From Antennarius striatus (Eukaryota; Chordata; Actinopteri; Lophiiformes; Antennariidae), in assembly GCF_040054535.1 (NCBI RefSeq), contig NC_090791.1, positions 16,233,327 to 16,297,326 on the forward strand: 64,000 nt of DNA. Direction: 5' to 3'. The notes beneath the pieces are model-generated. The model was not told where the DNA came from. It worked only from the letters and a program-made list of their open reading frames with translations, and ran no database searches. Positions 1-11,029 of the stretch are shown here, piece by piece (position 1 is the first letter of the stretch; the number at the start of each line of letters is the position of its first letter). The position numbers and the translations under genes are program-made.

Positions 1-540
1 ATAACAAACTTTTCTCAGAGTTTAACTGATTTTTTGCCCTCAAGACTTGCGGTTAATCTCTCCAAAGATAAACATCAACTTTAAACATGCCAGTTTTATA
101 CGAACAAGAAATAATTGACAAACTTTTTTTGTTTTTTGTTTGCTTGTTTGTTTTTGAACTTTGGTGTATGGCTTCAGAGTCATTGTATATCAAATAGTAA
201 AAAATACTATTGTGTTAGTAGGTTTATGATCAGTTTGGCCAAAACAGTAAATTTATTAAGAGTTGTGATCAGCTTTCATACACAACTGTTCTATGGAAAA
301 GTTAGTCCATGCTGCTTTGGTTTATATCTGATATACCTGAAATCTAATTAAACCAGGTTCTCCTGCAGAGAGGAAAGTGTAGCATATGTCCTCAGACTGG
401 CACATTTTCTATTGATTTGTAGCTCCTTTCTAACAATGTTTGATTTGTCATTTTTAGGTTTTATCTTAAATGAAGAAAGCATTGACAGATTTTCACCTTT
501 ACATGTCAGGAGCGACGAGATTAAACATCTTCCAACTCAC

Positions 541-735
541 CTCCTCCATTTTTAAAGCACAGGTAAGGGAATCTCCACACATTGCCAATACCCACCACGT
601 TGCCTGCACATGCTAGAAAATATTCCCTTTTCTTTTTCCACTGCTCCTTTTTTGCAATGATGTTCTCCATCACTGTGCTACCTCCTAGGTCCCTTATCAG
701 TTCTACCACTGAATACACATCAGCTTCAAGTAAGA
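541..735 (-). CDS. SLC6 TM1 exon, copy A (gene runs off the left edge)
   Basis: Same exon as at 43784-43978, with only a few substitutions (for example KKEQW instead of KREQW). The reading frame, TTTCAG acceptor and GTGAGT phase-1 donor are intact. It sits in a block (1-1133) that copies 43228-44396. No later SLC6 exon lies between here and base 1, so the rest of the gene would be outside the window. It could instead be an isolated duplicated exon. Confidence 0.7.
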
Positions 736-948
736 CTGAAACTTTACGCAACTGACTATTTTACTCGAGGCAACTGATATTTATTTAGATGTGGTAGGGT
801 GTGGTAATAAATATGATAATGTTATTATCAACACTAATGGGAAGCCATGGAAATTCCACGATCAAACAATAATATCAGACTTCATAGCAAACATATCAAA
901 ACAAATGTATTGGAATTATAAACCCAACGTATTCAAAAATCAACATGG

Positions 949-956
949 TGACGTCA
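949..956. promoter_or_regulatory. CRE palindrome TGACGTCA upstream of exon copy A
   Basis: Perfect cAMP-response-element palindrome about 215 bases upstream of the exon. It is conserved in copy C at 44213-44220. Function is inferred only. Confidence 0.35.
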
Positions 957-1389
957 CGACTTTGTGTTGGAAAATCATGGATTGCGCTGGGCGGGCATTG
1001 CAAAGCAATAGATGAATGTTAGCAGCCTAACTGGAGAAAGAAAGCTAACTAATGGTGAAATTGGGAAAGGGACTACGATAAAGGAAGAGGCACCTGTCAA
1101 AAGAGCAAGTGGAAAACAGTTTTTAGAGAAGTGGTAGTTCTGTTAGCTGCCTAGATGAGCAGAACCGTATGTAGTTACTCAAAGAGCGTTTTTGTCAGAT
1201 GCCCAAGGAGCATTTTGGATACTACATCGATTGCCCCGTTCCAAATGGAAACCACAGCTGGACAGACTGTTGGTGCTAGCCAGATAGTTTCACTCAGAAA
1301 TCGTTTGGACTTTCTGCTCAAAAACATCAAAATTGTTGGAGCAGTTATGACGCTCTAAAATTGTGTTAACTGGGAAGTCCATGTAGAGT

Positions 1390-1980
1390 TAGTGATGGGA
1401 AGATGAAGCCCCATGAAGCATTGAAGATTTTCATCCAATCGGTTCACTGCGGTTCGAAGCTTCATGAGGCCTCATTTGCTCTAGTACGACATCTACTGGA
1501 TGCTAAAATATCAGGTGGCATGAGTTTGAAGTGTGTGGCATTTTTCAGAGAGCCTGTGAATAAAAGTGTCAGAAAAATTACGAATTATGCAAAACATGTA
1601 TATTTTAGTGATGCGTGTGTGTGTGTGTGTGTATAAAAAATCAAATAATGTCCACACGTAGCCACATAAGTGCGTTGATCAACACGTTTATAACCATAAC
1701 AACTCTGAAAACGGGACCGGGACGTATGGAAATTCACGTCATTCCTCCTGCAGGACGACCTCCATCACAGGGTTCTCCCACCAGCAGACAACGCATCCCG
1801 GTCTGACCCAGAACTAGCGTCGGCAAGGAACATGAATGAATGAATGAATGAATGAATAAATAAACTTTATGACTCAAGGAAAGAAACACAAACAAATATC
1901 CAACTGTCAAGCATATTTATCAATGTGTCTCGACGTGGAGCTGTTATACGTAAGAAAATAGTAGGTTTTAACTGTCCATC
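1390..1980. other. Repeat debris, no gene
   Basis: 1390-1560 resembles the GAAGCTTCATGAGGCCTCAT-type repeat seen again near 25550-25700. 1612-1633 is a short (TG)n and 1831-1860 a (GAAT)n run. 1858-1975 is a segment also present at 30557-30680. No coding signal. Confidence 0.6.
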
Positions 1981-1984
1981 CTGG

Positions 1985-2600
1985 GAGGTTGTTATATAAT
2001 ATTGTTTGTCGTAATTTATCATCCTCCTGGTCCATACAGTGACTTCCTATCTGAATTTACTGACTTCTTAACTAGTTTAATTCTTAAAACTGATTAGGTC
2101 ATTATTGTTGGTGATCTCAATATTCACATGGACGACAGTAATGATAACCTCAGTAACACATTCACGTCTTAAAATAGACTCCATAGGCTTTAGTCAGTGT
2201 GTACAGGAATCTACTCACCAGTTTAAGCATACTCTGGATTTAGTTTTGATTTATGGAATTGAAATTGAAGAGCTATTCGTCTTTTCACAAAATCCTCTCC
2301 CCTCTGACCACTGCCTGATAACTTTTGATATTCGGCTATTGTGTAATTCCTTTCCTGCCAAAAAAGTTTATACTAGACATTTATCAGATCAAGCTATTAC
2401 TAAATTTAGGGAAGAAATCCCAAATATGCTTAATTTAATCCCGCTGTTGAACTACACAGTGGGTCATTTCTCAAACTCAGTTAAAGTTAGTCCATCTCAA
2501 ATTGATGAGTTTGTTGACAATACAAAAGACTCTCTGCGAAAAAGCTTAGATTTAATTGCTCCACTAAAAAATAAGACTTTAATCCAGGGTAGTTGTTGAT
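1985..2600 (+). mobile_element. L2-type LINE fragment (endonuclease part)
   Basis: Conceptual translation across frames gives VYHPPGPYSDFLSEFTDFL, then GDLNIHMDD, TLDLVL and LPSDHCLITFD. These are the late motifs of an APE-type endonuclease of the L2/jockey group. It has frame breaks and is truncated at both ends. It abuts a second, separate L2 copy at 2600. Confidence 0.75.
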
Positions 2601-2606
2601 GCGGTT

Positions 2607-3590
2607 GTGGAGTCTAGACTAGGAAATCATCAGACTGATGGAATAGTTAGTGACGTTGAGACTGTCTCCTTCCCTCAGATTTTTAATAAAATGGCCCGGG
2701 ACATTACGCATGAGAATCTTACTTCTGCTCCTATCACCATTGACAATGTACTGTTCAGTGAAGCACCTGATCAGGTTATCCAAGACTCTATACCTGAAAG
2801 CATCCCAGTTATTGTATCACATCGTGTTTATAGGTCTTTACCTCCCAGATTTATTGAGACGCGGCATCTGATTAAGATTAATACATCTTCAGCTGTTAAA
2901 CCATCTAACAATCATTTTAGTGACACTACCACATTTCAATTTGGCCTTTTAAATATTAGATCAATGTCATCGAAGGCCTTGCTTGTGAACGATTTAATTC
3001 TTCAGCATGGCCTGGATATGATTGCTTTATGTGAAACATGGCTAAAACCAAATGTCTTCTTACCGTTAAATGAAGCTTCACCACCTGATTTTACATATGC
3101 TCATGCCGCAGGGGCTGATAAACAGGGTGGAGGTGTTGCTTTAGTCTACAAAACTATTCTGAACCTGACTTCTAATCTAGATATTCATTTTACATCTTTT
3201 GAGGCTCTTGTTCTAAAACCATTGCCTACAGCTGTAAACAGCAGGCTTTATCTTGTAGTAGTCTATAGACCGCCTGGTCCCTATTCTTTATTCTTAGAAG
3301 AATTTGGTGAATTCCTTTCGGATCTAATTACTCAATCTGATGAGGTTATGGTGACTGGTGATTTTAACATTCATTTAAATAACGCTAGTGATCCGTTGTG
3401 TAAAGCTTTCTTAACCCTCCTTGACATGTTAGGTTTCACTCAGTGGGTACATGAAGCAACTCATTCCAGTGGTAATACCCTAGATCTGATTCTATCGCGT
3501 GGTATAAATGTTACTGCTGTGACTGTCTCTCCTCTTACGTCAGTGATATCTGACCATTTTCTAATTACTTTTAAAGCAGCCTTTACTTGA
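2607..3590 (+). pseudogene. L2 ORF, APE-type endonuclease domain
   Basis: 327 codons open. The catalytic-type motifs GDFNIH and SDH are present, as is the L2-typical TLDLILSRG. It ends at a stop after the endonuclease, so the link to the reverse transcriptase is broken. Confidence 0.8.
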
Positions 3591-4575
3591 CAAAATAGCA
3601 TTACTCCTGATTTAGTCACTACTCGCCATATCGGCTTGTCAACGGTATCTAAACTTAGTGAGCTTCTACCTGAGGTATTGACTCCTTTTACTGTAGCAAC
3701 AGGATCAATCGAAAATTACACTAGTGATCTAAATTCAGCTCTTTGTAGTCTGTTGGACTCAGTTGCACCTCTAAAAACTAAAACCATAGGGGTGCACAGG
3801 TCTACACCATGGTTTAATGAGGAGACACGCGCTCTCAGACGGGCCTGTAGGAGTTTAGAGCGCAGGTGGCGTAAATCAAAATCAAAATTATGCTACATCT
3901 CTTGGCACGAGTGTGTCTTAAACTACAAACGTGCTCTGTCGACCGCTAAAGCTGCCTATTTCTCCAGATTTATAAGTAAAAATAAACACAATCCTCGATT
4001 TCTGTTTAATACTGTAGCCAGATTGACCCAGAAACAGCCAACGGCAAGCAGCTTGTTATTGGCGGCTGATGATTTCCAAGATTTTTTCTGCTGTAAAATT
4101 ACTTCTTCAGCTTCACCTGGATCAAAATTTGATGTGGTTCCTTCTCTGGGTGTTAAAACCAAACTTCTCTCTTTAACACACTTTGAGACTGTCTCTCTGG
4201 AAGAATTATCGAAGTTGGTCTCAATCTCTAAACCTACTACATGCCTCTTAGACCCTCTCCCTGCTAAACTAGTTAAAGAATTATGGCCATTGTTGGGCCC
4301 TACTATGTTAATGTAGTTAATCTTTCTCTTGCAACTGGTGTTGTTCCCATTAACTTTAAAGCGGCCATAGTTAAACCTCTGCTTAAAAAGCCACATCTCG
4401 ACCAAGAGTCTTTAAATAATTATAGACCAGTTTCTAACATCCATTCTTATCTAAAGTACTAGAAAGGGTAGTATCTCAACAGCTCTTAGATTATTTATCA
4501 TTATGCGGTCTTTTCGAATCATTCCAATCAGCTTTTCGGGCCCGCCATTCCACTGAAACAGCACTTACCAAAATT

Positions 4576-5745
4576 GTGAATGATCCCCTATTAAATCTGG
4601 ACTCAGATACCACTTCTGTTCTCCTTCTTTTGGATTTTAGTGCAGCGTTTGATACTATAGATCACTGTATACTCCTATACCAACTGGAGAGACAGTTTGG
4701 TGTCTGTGAGTTAGCTCTTGCTTGGTTAAAATCTTATCTATCTGATAGGACACAATGTGTCTCCTACAATAATAAAACTTCTGCCTTCTCCGACGTCAAA
4801 TATGGCATACCTCAGGGGTCTGTACTTGGTCCTCTGTTATTCTCCCTGTATGTTGCACCTCTTGGTCAAATTATACGCAGCTTTGGAATAAGTTTCCACT
4901 GTTATGCTGATGACGCACAACTTTACATGCCCATAAAAGCAGATGATCGATCTGAATTAATTAAACTAGAGGCCTGTCTTTCTGCTGTGAATAGTTGGAT
5001 GTCCAGTAATTTCTTGCTCCTAAACCCAGACAAAACTGAGATGTTAATCATTGGCCCTGCGCGACATATAAACCAATTTCAACACCTAACAATATCTGTG
5101 GATAACTGTCTTATAACCCATAGTTCAACAGTCAAGAACCTTGGAGTAACGTTAGATTCAACTCTTGCCTTTGACAAGCATATTAAAGAGGTGACAAAGA
5201 TCGCCTTCTTTCATCTATGTAATATTTCCAAAATTAGGTCCTCTCTAGCCATGGCTGATGCAGAAATTTTGATTCACGCCTTTGTGTCCTCTAGACTTGA
5301 TTATTGTAATGTTCTGTTATCAGGGTTGCCTCGGTCTAGAACTAGGGGCCTTCAGATGGTTCAGAACACAGCAGCAAGAATATTAACTAAAACTAGGAAA
5401 TTTTACCATATCACCCCAGTTTTGGCTGCATTACACTGGCTCCCGATTCATGTTAGATCCGATTTTAAGGTACTCTTATTAACATACAAAAGCATTAATG
5501 GGCTTGCTCCAACCTATCTGTCTGATCTTGCTAAACCTTACACGCCGACTAGGGCTCTCCGCTCTCAGAATACAGGTCTCTTGTGTGTTCCTAGAGTTAA
5601 AAAGAAGTCAGCTGGCCAGAGGGCCTTCTGCTATCGTGCCCCTTTCTTGTGGAATAACCTCCCTATAGGTATTAGACAGTCTGAATCTGTAAATGTCTTT
5701 AAATCTAGACTCAAAACATATCTGTTCGATCTAACACATAAGTAA
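4576..5745 (+). pseudogene. L2 ORF, reverse transcriptase domain
   Basis: 389 codons open, containing the RT core from motif A (LLLDFSAAFD) through motif C (YADDAQLY) and the L2 C-terminal region with LDYCNVLLSGLP and ALHWLPI. The N-terminal RT fingers fall in other frames upstream, so this is a fragment of a broken ORF. Confidence 0.85.
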
Positions 5746-6499
5746 TATCGGGGGTTGAAGTCTCAATGTTTAGGTTTAGCCTAGTCCTGCCGACGAGTCA
5801 TAGGATTTCTTAGTTAGGCCCCTGCCTCCCATTAATCCTCTGCTATTCTGGTCCCTCTAGCGCCACTCTCGCCCCTGCTCTCTCTGTCTCTCTCCCTTCT
5901 TCTCCTGTTCTCTCTCACAGGCCTTTGTGTGGTGGATCATCGGCAATCGGCTACCTCTGTCTGCTTCCGTGGCTGGCGATAGCACAAGCTGTACAGTGGT
6001 CCTGTTTTCACAATCCATGAGGGGAGTGCTGGTTCTGCCTCATTTGGTTCTGCTGTGGTTTTGGGGTTTTGCCAGAGTAACCTTAAACTATAACTTTTTT
6101 TAGCTCAATGACTTAGGCACTGTTTGGTCTGTCCTCAGAGTGGTGGATCCTCGGCAATCGGTGACCTCTGTGTGCTTCATCGGCTGGTGATGACTCTCTC
6201 TACTGGATGGATCAGCGTGCCTTTGTTATACATTTATTATTATTGCTGTTATTATTATTGTGTTGTTAATCTGTACATGCGGTATCTATTGCTTCGTCTG
6301 TCCACTCCTGGAAGAGGGGTCCCTCCTCTGCAGTCTTCCTGAGGTTTCTCCCATCCATTTTTCCCCGTTAAAAAGCTTTTGGGGGGAGTTGTTCCTTATC
6401 CGATGCGAGGGTCGCACTGCTCGTTGTGCACAAAGGTCAGAGGGATATCATCCATGTGCAGATTGTAAAGCCCTTTGAGACACTGTTTGTGAATCTGGG

Positions 6500-7672
6500 C
6501 TACATAAAAATAAATAAACTTGAAACTTGAAAACTTGCCGCACAATAAGGCGGTTCCTGGTTCGAGTCCTGCTCTGTGCGGAGCACCCTCTCCTCGACAT
6601 CCCAGGTCAGGGCAGCAACCACGCAGGGGCCGGGAAGAATGGGTGCGCCGTCTTGGGACGAGGCGTCATCCCCCGAAAACTGACGGGAAAGTGCGTCAGG
6701 CTTAACGTTGCAAGAACCAGGACGGTATGACAAGGAGAAGTTGAACCTGGTGAAAAATAAGGCCCACCGGGCCTGTCTGGGATTGAGTCTCTTCGCTGAA
6801 CGAATATATTCCAGATTTTTCTGATCTGTCCATATCAGGAACGGGACAGAAGCGCCCTCCAGCCAGTGACGCCATTCCTCCAGAGCCAGTTTTACCGCCA
6901 GCAGTTCTCGATTCCTGATGTCGTAGTTGTGCTCAGCTGGCGACAATCGACGGGAGAAAAACGCATAGGGGTGAAGCTTCTTGTCCTCTGCCGACCTCTG
7001 GAACAACACCGCTCCCACCCCCACATCAGAAGCGTCCACCTCCACGATGAACTGGCTTTCAGAGTCTGGCATGCGGAGGATGGGCGCAGAGGAGAAACGG
7101 GTCCGGAGAGCGTTAAACGCCCTATCAGCCACAGGTGTCCAGGAAAACGGCTGTCTGGTACTGGTAAGGGCGGTGAGAGGGGCTGCAATGGAACTATAAT
7201 CCCGGATGAAACGTCTGTAGAAGTTCGCAAACCCCAAGAACTGCTGGAGCTTCTTACGGTTATCCGGAACTGGCCAAGAGGTCACTGCAGAGACTTTGGC
7301 TGGGTCCATTTGTATATTCCCTTCTGCAATTACATAGCCCAGGAAGGAAGTGGATTTGACATGGAACTCACATTTCTCTGCCTTAACAAATAACGAGTTC
7401 TCGAGCAGACAACTGAACACCAGGTGGACATGTCTCTCGTGTTCTGAATGAGTTCGGGAAAAAATCAGAACGTCATCTAGATAAACAAACTCAAATTTAT
7501 TTAACATGTCCCTCAGAATATCGTTGATCAGAGCCTGGAAGACCGCCGGTGCATTTGTAAGTCCGAACGGCATCACTAGGTATTCATAATGTCCAGTGGG
7601 GGTGTTAAACGCCGTCTTCCACTTTTCTCCCTCCCGGATCCGGACCAAGTGGTAGGCGTTGCGTAAGTCCAA
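6500..7672 (-). pseudogene. Gypsy reverse transcriptase core and RNase H
   Basis: RT motifs [24 protein letters not shown] and YLDDVLIFS, the thumb [19 protein letters not shown], and RNase [13 protein letters not shown] with [10 protein letters not shown] and PDALSR. The last ~25 residues are read from the adjoining repeat and L2 tail, not from the element. Confidence 0.85.
6535..6583 (+). repeat. Fragment of a dispersed fish repeat with a B-box-like motif
   Basis: The text around GGTTCGAGTCC then CTCTGTGCGGAG matches the repeat type seen at 49284, 41223 and 28395. It lies exactly between the L2 tail and the broken end of the Gypsy element. Confidence 0.5.
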
Positions 7673-7777
7673 TTTAGTGAAGACCGTGGCCCCCTCGAGG
7701 AGTTCAAAAGCAGAAGAGAGCAGGGGAAGAGGGTACCGGTTCTTGATCGTGATCTCATTCAGTCCCCGGTAATCGAT

Positions 7778-8617
7778 TCAGGGACGGAGCGAACCATCCT
7801 TCTTCCCCACGAAGAAGAACCCTGCACCAGCGGGAGAGGACGACGGCCGGATGATGCCTGCAGCCAAGGAGTCATTAATATAGTCCTCCATAGACCTCCT
7901 TTCAGGAACAGAGAGGGAGTACAGGCGACCCCTGGGTGGAGTAGAACCAGGAAGCAGGTCGATGGCACAGTCATAGGGCCGGTGTGGGGGCAGAGAGGTA
8001 GCCTTGGCTTTGTTGAACACCTCTCTTAAATCAAGATAAATCTCAGGAACCTTGGAGATATCGGGAGGTGGTCCAGCTGGAGGTTTGCAAGAGTCTGGTA
8101 TTGCCGCCTTTAAACAGGTCCGGTGGCAATCTTTACTCCACTCCAGAATGGAGCCCGTTAACCAGTCTATGCGGGGCTTGTGTTGGCGGAGCCAGGGGTA
8201 TCCGAGAATAATAGCCTGGCCGGGCAACCGGAGCAGATGATACTGAACGGCCTCCTGGTGATTTCCGGGACCAGACGTCTGGACCGGTGCGGAGACCTGG
8301 GTGACGATACGCAGGGGGTGACCGTCCAGCGCCCTGGCAGGAACAGGAGTGGGTAGAGGCTGGCGTTGCAGGTTCCACTGGCGGGCCAGCTCAGAGACGA
8401 TAATGTTGGCCTCGGCCCCGGAGTCCACCAGGGCGGAGAGACTGTGGAGCTTACCAGGGAGGTGAATGCAGACCTGGACGAGGGGCTTGCTGGGCTTTGA
8501 TGTCTGGGAGGGTCGATTTGTGACTGAGCTCATCCGGACCCCTCCTACTGCCGGTGAGCTCTGGCTTTTAACGGACATGTCGCTACTCTGTGTCCCCCCT
8601 CCCCGCAGTACAGACAC
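7778..8617 (-). pseudogene. Gypsy protease and start of reverse transcriptase
   Basis: Retroviral-type aspartic protease motif LVDSGAEANIIV near the start, then the linker and the RT N-terminus (GAGFFFVGKKDGSLRP). It ends at TGA 7778-7780, where the RT frame continues after the stop; this is a single nonsense lesion. Confidence 0.8.
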
Positions 8618-8817
8618 AGGTTGGCGGAGAACCGGCGCTGACGCTCCGCAGCGCTGAGTGAGGACCGGCCCACCTCCATGGGTTCATCAGGTCTCTCGGC
8701 AGGTTCGGGTGTGGCAGTACCGAGTGCGCTGGATCGGCGAGTGCTGGGGAGCGTAGGAGTCTGGCGCCCTCTCTCCCGTCGACGACCCTGGACCCGCTGA
8801 TCGATCCGCGTCGCCAA
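8545..8817 (-). pseudogene. Gypsy gag C-terminus with zinc knuckle
   Basis: It contains CLYCGEGGHRVATC, a perfect CX2CX4HX4C nucleocapsid knuckle, preceded by an Arg-rich stretch. Separated from the gag N-terminus by a frame break. Confidence 0.75.
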
Positions 8818-8938
8818 GGCAATGGCTCCGTCGAGAGTGGTCTGGGGTTCGTGGGAGACCAGCTCGTCTTTATATAATCCGCCAGACTGTGGTAAAAATC
8901 ATCCACCAGCGCCTCATTATTCCACAAACTGCATGCTG

Positions 8939-9487
8939 CTAAAGTCCGGAAGTTAATGGCTGAACCGACATGAGTTCTCTGGATGCCTCCGCCGTCGAAG
9001 ACCCGAGATCAAACACCTTAATCATTTCTGCCGAGAACAGATGGAAGGAGGTGCAGGCGGGAGACTGACGCTCGTACTCAGCTGTCGCCCAAAGCTGAGC
9101 ACGGCCCGTGAGGTGGGTGATGACGTAGGCCACCCATGCTGGTTCAGAGGCAAAAGTCCGGGGTTGAAGGGCGAATAAAAGTCTACAGTTTGTCAGAATG
9201 GGGCGGAGTCGAGCAGGATCTCTGTCAAACCTTTCTGGGTCACCCACACGCGGTTCTGGTGACGCAGCAGGGAGATCCCCGGGGGGCGGGGCCATGAAGG
9301 TGGGGGAAAGCCCCGAAGCAACGGAGGAGCTGGACGCAGCGCTCGCCGGAAGTTCCCGCTGCAGCAGAGCCTGGATCTGGTCGTTCTGGTGTTGGAGCAG
9401 CACAGACATTGTGGCTGAGACTTGGTCCAGGTGACCCTCGGCGCACAGAAGACGGTCCTTTGCGGAGAGTTCAGACGCTGGTTCCAT
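8939..9487 (-). pseudogene. Gypsy gag, N-terminal part
   Basis: It opens with ATG 16 bases downstream of the LTR. It has a helical N-terminus with a heptad-like LLQHQNDQIQALLQRE, then a Pro/Ala-rich linker and the retrotransposon gag core (WVAYVITHLTGRAQLWATAE). The frame is lost before 8935. The remainder of gag continues in another frame to the zinc knuckle at about 8600. Confidence 0.75.
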
Positions 9488-9492
9488 TCTGG

Positions 9493-9502
9493 TCAGATCC
9501 TA
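9493..9502 (-). other. Candidate self-priming primer-binding site
   Basis: Minus strand AGGATCTGAC, two bases after the LTR. It is perfectly complementary to GTCAGATCCT at 9828-9837 inside the LTR, the predicted 5' end of the RNA. It resembles no tRNA 3' end that I recognise. Confidence 0.6.
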
Positions 9503-9504
9503 CT

Positions 9505-9989
9505 GTCAAGCCCGAGACAGGAGCGGAGACCTGGTGCGTCTGAACTAGTCTTTATTCACAGCAAAGGCACACAAAGGAAGCACGGGAAAAGCCGGTGCAC
9601 GAGTCAAGGGAAACAGAGGGGGGCGGGCGACGTGCAGACACGGGAGGATACAGACAGGACTTACGGGGAGCAGGCAGGCAGAGGTAAAAGTCCAAGAGGC
9701 AGAGTTCGTGGTCGGGGACAAAGCAGAGTTCTGATATGGGTCCATGCAGGCAGGTTGGGGTCCAAATACAATCCAGGGTCAAGGCAGGAGTCAGGATGAA
9801 CTGGCGACAAATACGGCATCAACACAGAGGATCTGACACTGGGTCCGTGTTCAAGCTGGGTCTTTATAGTCCGTGATTAGGGGTAAAACAGTGGCAGGTG
9901 TGTCTGTGATGATTGGACGCAGGTGTGGGATCTGCGCCGCTGGAAACCCAGCGCGAGGCTGGGGGCGGACCCCGAGCTGGGTCGTGACA
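9505..9989 (-). repeat. 5' LTR of the sushi-like Gypsy element
   Basis: 485 bases, starting TGTCACGACC and ending CTTGACA on the minus strand (TG...CA, with TGTCA/TGACA as short inverted ends). U3 holds TATAAAG at 9862-9868. A transcript start about 31 bases later would fall at 9837, exactly where GTCAGATCCT begins. Confidence 0.75.
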
Positions 9990-9994
9990 GTCCA

Positions 9995-10028
9995 TTCTAT
10001 TAGTCTGTGGAAACACAGACTAATAGAA
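9995..10028. repeat. 15-bp perfect hairpin beside the LTR
   Basis: TTCTATTAGTCTGTG at 9995-10009 and its exact reverse complement at 10014-10028, with loop GAAA. It begins six bases outside the LTR end. It is followed by two tandem copies of ACTGGCATAAAGGTGA (about 10029-10061). Confidence 0.85.
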
Positions 10029-10699
10029 ACTGGCATAAAGGTGAAACTGGCATAAAGGTGAATGAAAGACCTTCAAAGCTGAATTTCCAGCCTTCTCTGA
10101 AATTTCAAGAGCAGTCACTGCTAGACAAAAGTGCCAACGGGCGTGCTGCATTGATTTACAAATGTAGTTGATAGCTCTGGGCGGGCGGCGGAGGGGCGCA
10201 TTCAGGCTTGTGTATTCTGTCTGCAGCGACGTGCGGTGAGATTCACGGCGGTGAGACACCGACGTTAAAGTCAGCAGCCTGGCATTAAAAACTAGTTAAA
10301 AAATTGTTTAGGACACACAGCAGCAAATAACTGCACCTCACCTCCGACTGGACTACCGATTGATCGAAACAATATTTAATTAATAAACAAAGAGGAACAT
10401 CGGAGCTTAAATATCTGCTTCGAACTTCAGATCAGGAAATAATCTGCTCTGTTCGCACTGACTGCACTCGTAATGAATTTAACCAGTTTTTGATGTCAGG
10501 TTTTTTAATATGCGTGTTGACTTCTTTCTAAGATGGCAAAGTGATCAAGTGATCAGGTTTCCATGATGAGGCTCAGAATGGCTTATTGACATAACAATAG
10601 GGGCCATTCAAAGGTAGTCAGGAAGTCATGAATGCAATCATGACTGTCTGAGCAGCGCGGCTCTATCTAGTGGACAGATTGGCAACTACAGTCGCTGCA

Positions 10700-10835
10700 A
10701 TTTATCAAATAAATTTTATTTATTTTTTATTGTGTGCGCCTTATAATCCGGTGCACCTTATATATGAAATAAATGATAAAACAAACAAATTATTGAGGGT
10801 GCGCCTTATAGTCCAGTGCACCATATAGTGTGGAG
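10700..10835. repeat. Dispersed repeat with duplicated GCGCCTTATA motif
   Basis: Two tandem-like versions of GTGCGCCTTATAATCCGGTG and its variant, at about 10734-10770 and 10799-10835. Probably the end of a DNA-transposon-derived repeat; class not recognised. Confidence 0.4.
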
Positions 10836-11029
10836 CATATGTCCTCAGATTTACACAGTTTCTGTTTAACTGCAGGTTTTTTCAGACGCAGTGTTTGATT
10901 TGTTATTTTTATGTTTTATCCAACTATTCAACATGAAGAAGTCAGTGATAGATGTTCATCTTTACATGCCAAGACCTCATAAGTGATGCACATGGAATGT
11001 GTGATGATATAAAAAGTTTTCCAGCTCAC

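Larger units (their letters stand above)
1..1133. repeat. Segmental duplication, left copy
   Basis: Base 1 onward matches 43228 onward with scattered substitutions and a few indels: an extra stretch near 43449-43466, and another near 44036-44063. It diverges at 1134. It contains SLC6 exon copy A and at least 400 bases upstream of it. The left boundary lies outside the window. Confidence 0.9.
2600..6532 (+). mobile_element. L2-type LINE, nearly full coding length, inactivated
   Basis: APE endonuclease at 2607-3590 (LLNIRSMSSKA, ALCETWLKP, VVYRPPGPY, GDFNIHLN, SDHFLIT). A linker follows at 3636-4316. Reverse transcriptase at 4576-5745 shows FSAAFDTIDH, GIPQGSVLGP and YADDAQLY and ends LKTYLFDLTHK. 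Stops and frameshifts separate the three pieces, around 3590 and 4316-4576. The 3' UTR ends with a short stem (AGCCC...GGGCT) and AT-rich tail near 6465-6532, as in fish UnaL2-like elements. RNA-mediated mobility would need an intact copy elsewhere. Confidence 0.9.
6583..9989 (-). mobile_element. Ty3/Gypsy LTR retrotransposon, sushi-like, 3'-truncated and inactivated
   Basis: Minus-strand order: LTR 9505-9989, gag from 9487, zinc knuckle, protease, reverse transcriptase, RNase H. It stops after RNase H; integrase and the 3' LTR are missing, replaced by the repeat/L2 junction near 6583. Coding lesions are a gag frame break near 8880-8935 and an in-frame TGA at 7778-7780 just before the RT core. 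The RT sequence ([24 protein letters not shown]) is characteristic of the vertebrate sushi family. These are ordinary LTR retrotransposons, not infectious agents. Confidence 0.9.

Noticed and set aside
6866-7393. Plus-strand frame of 175 residues
   Set aside because: It is the antisense shadow of the Gypsy reverse transcriptase.
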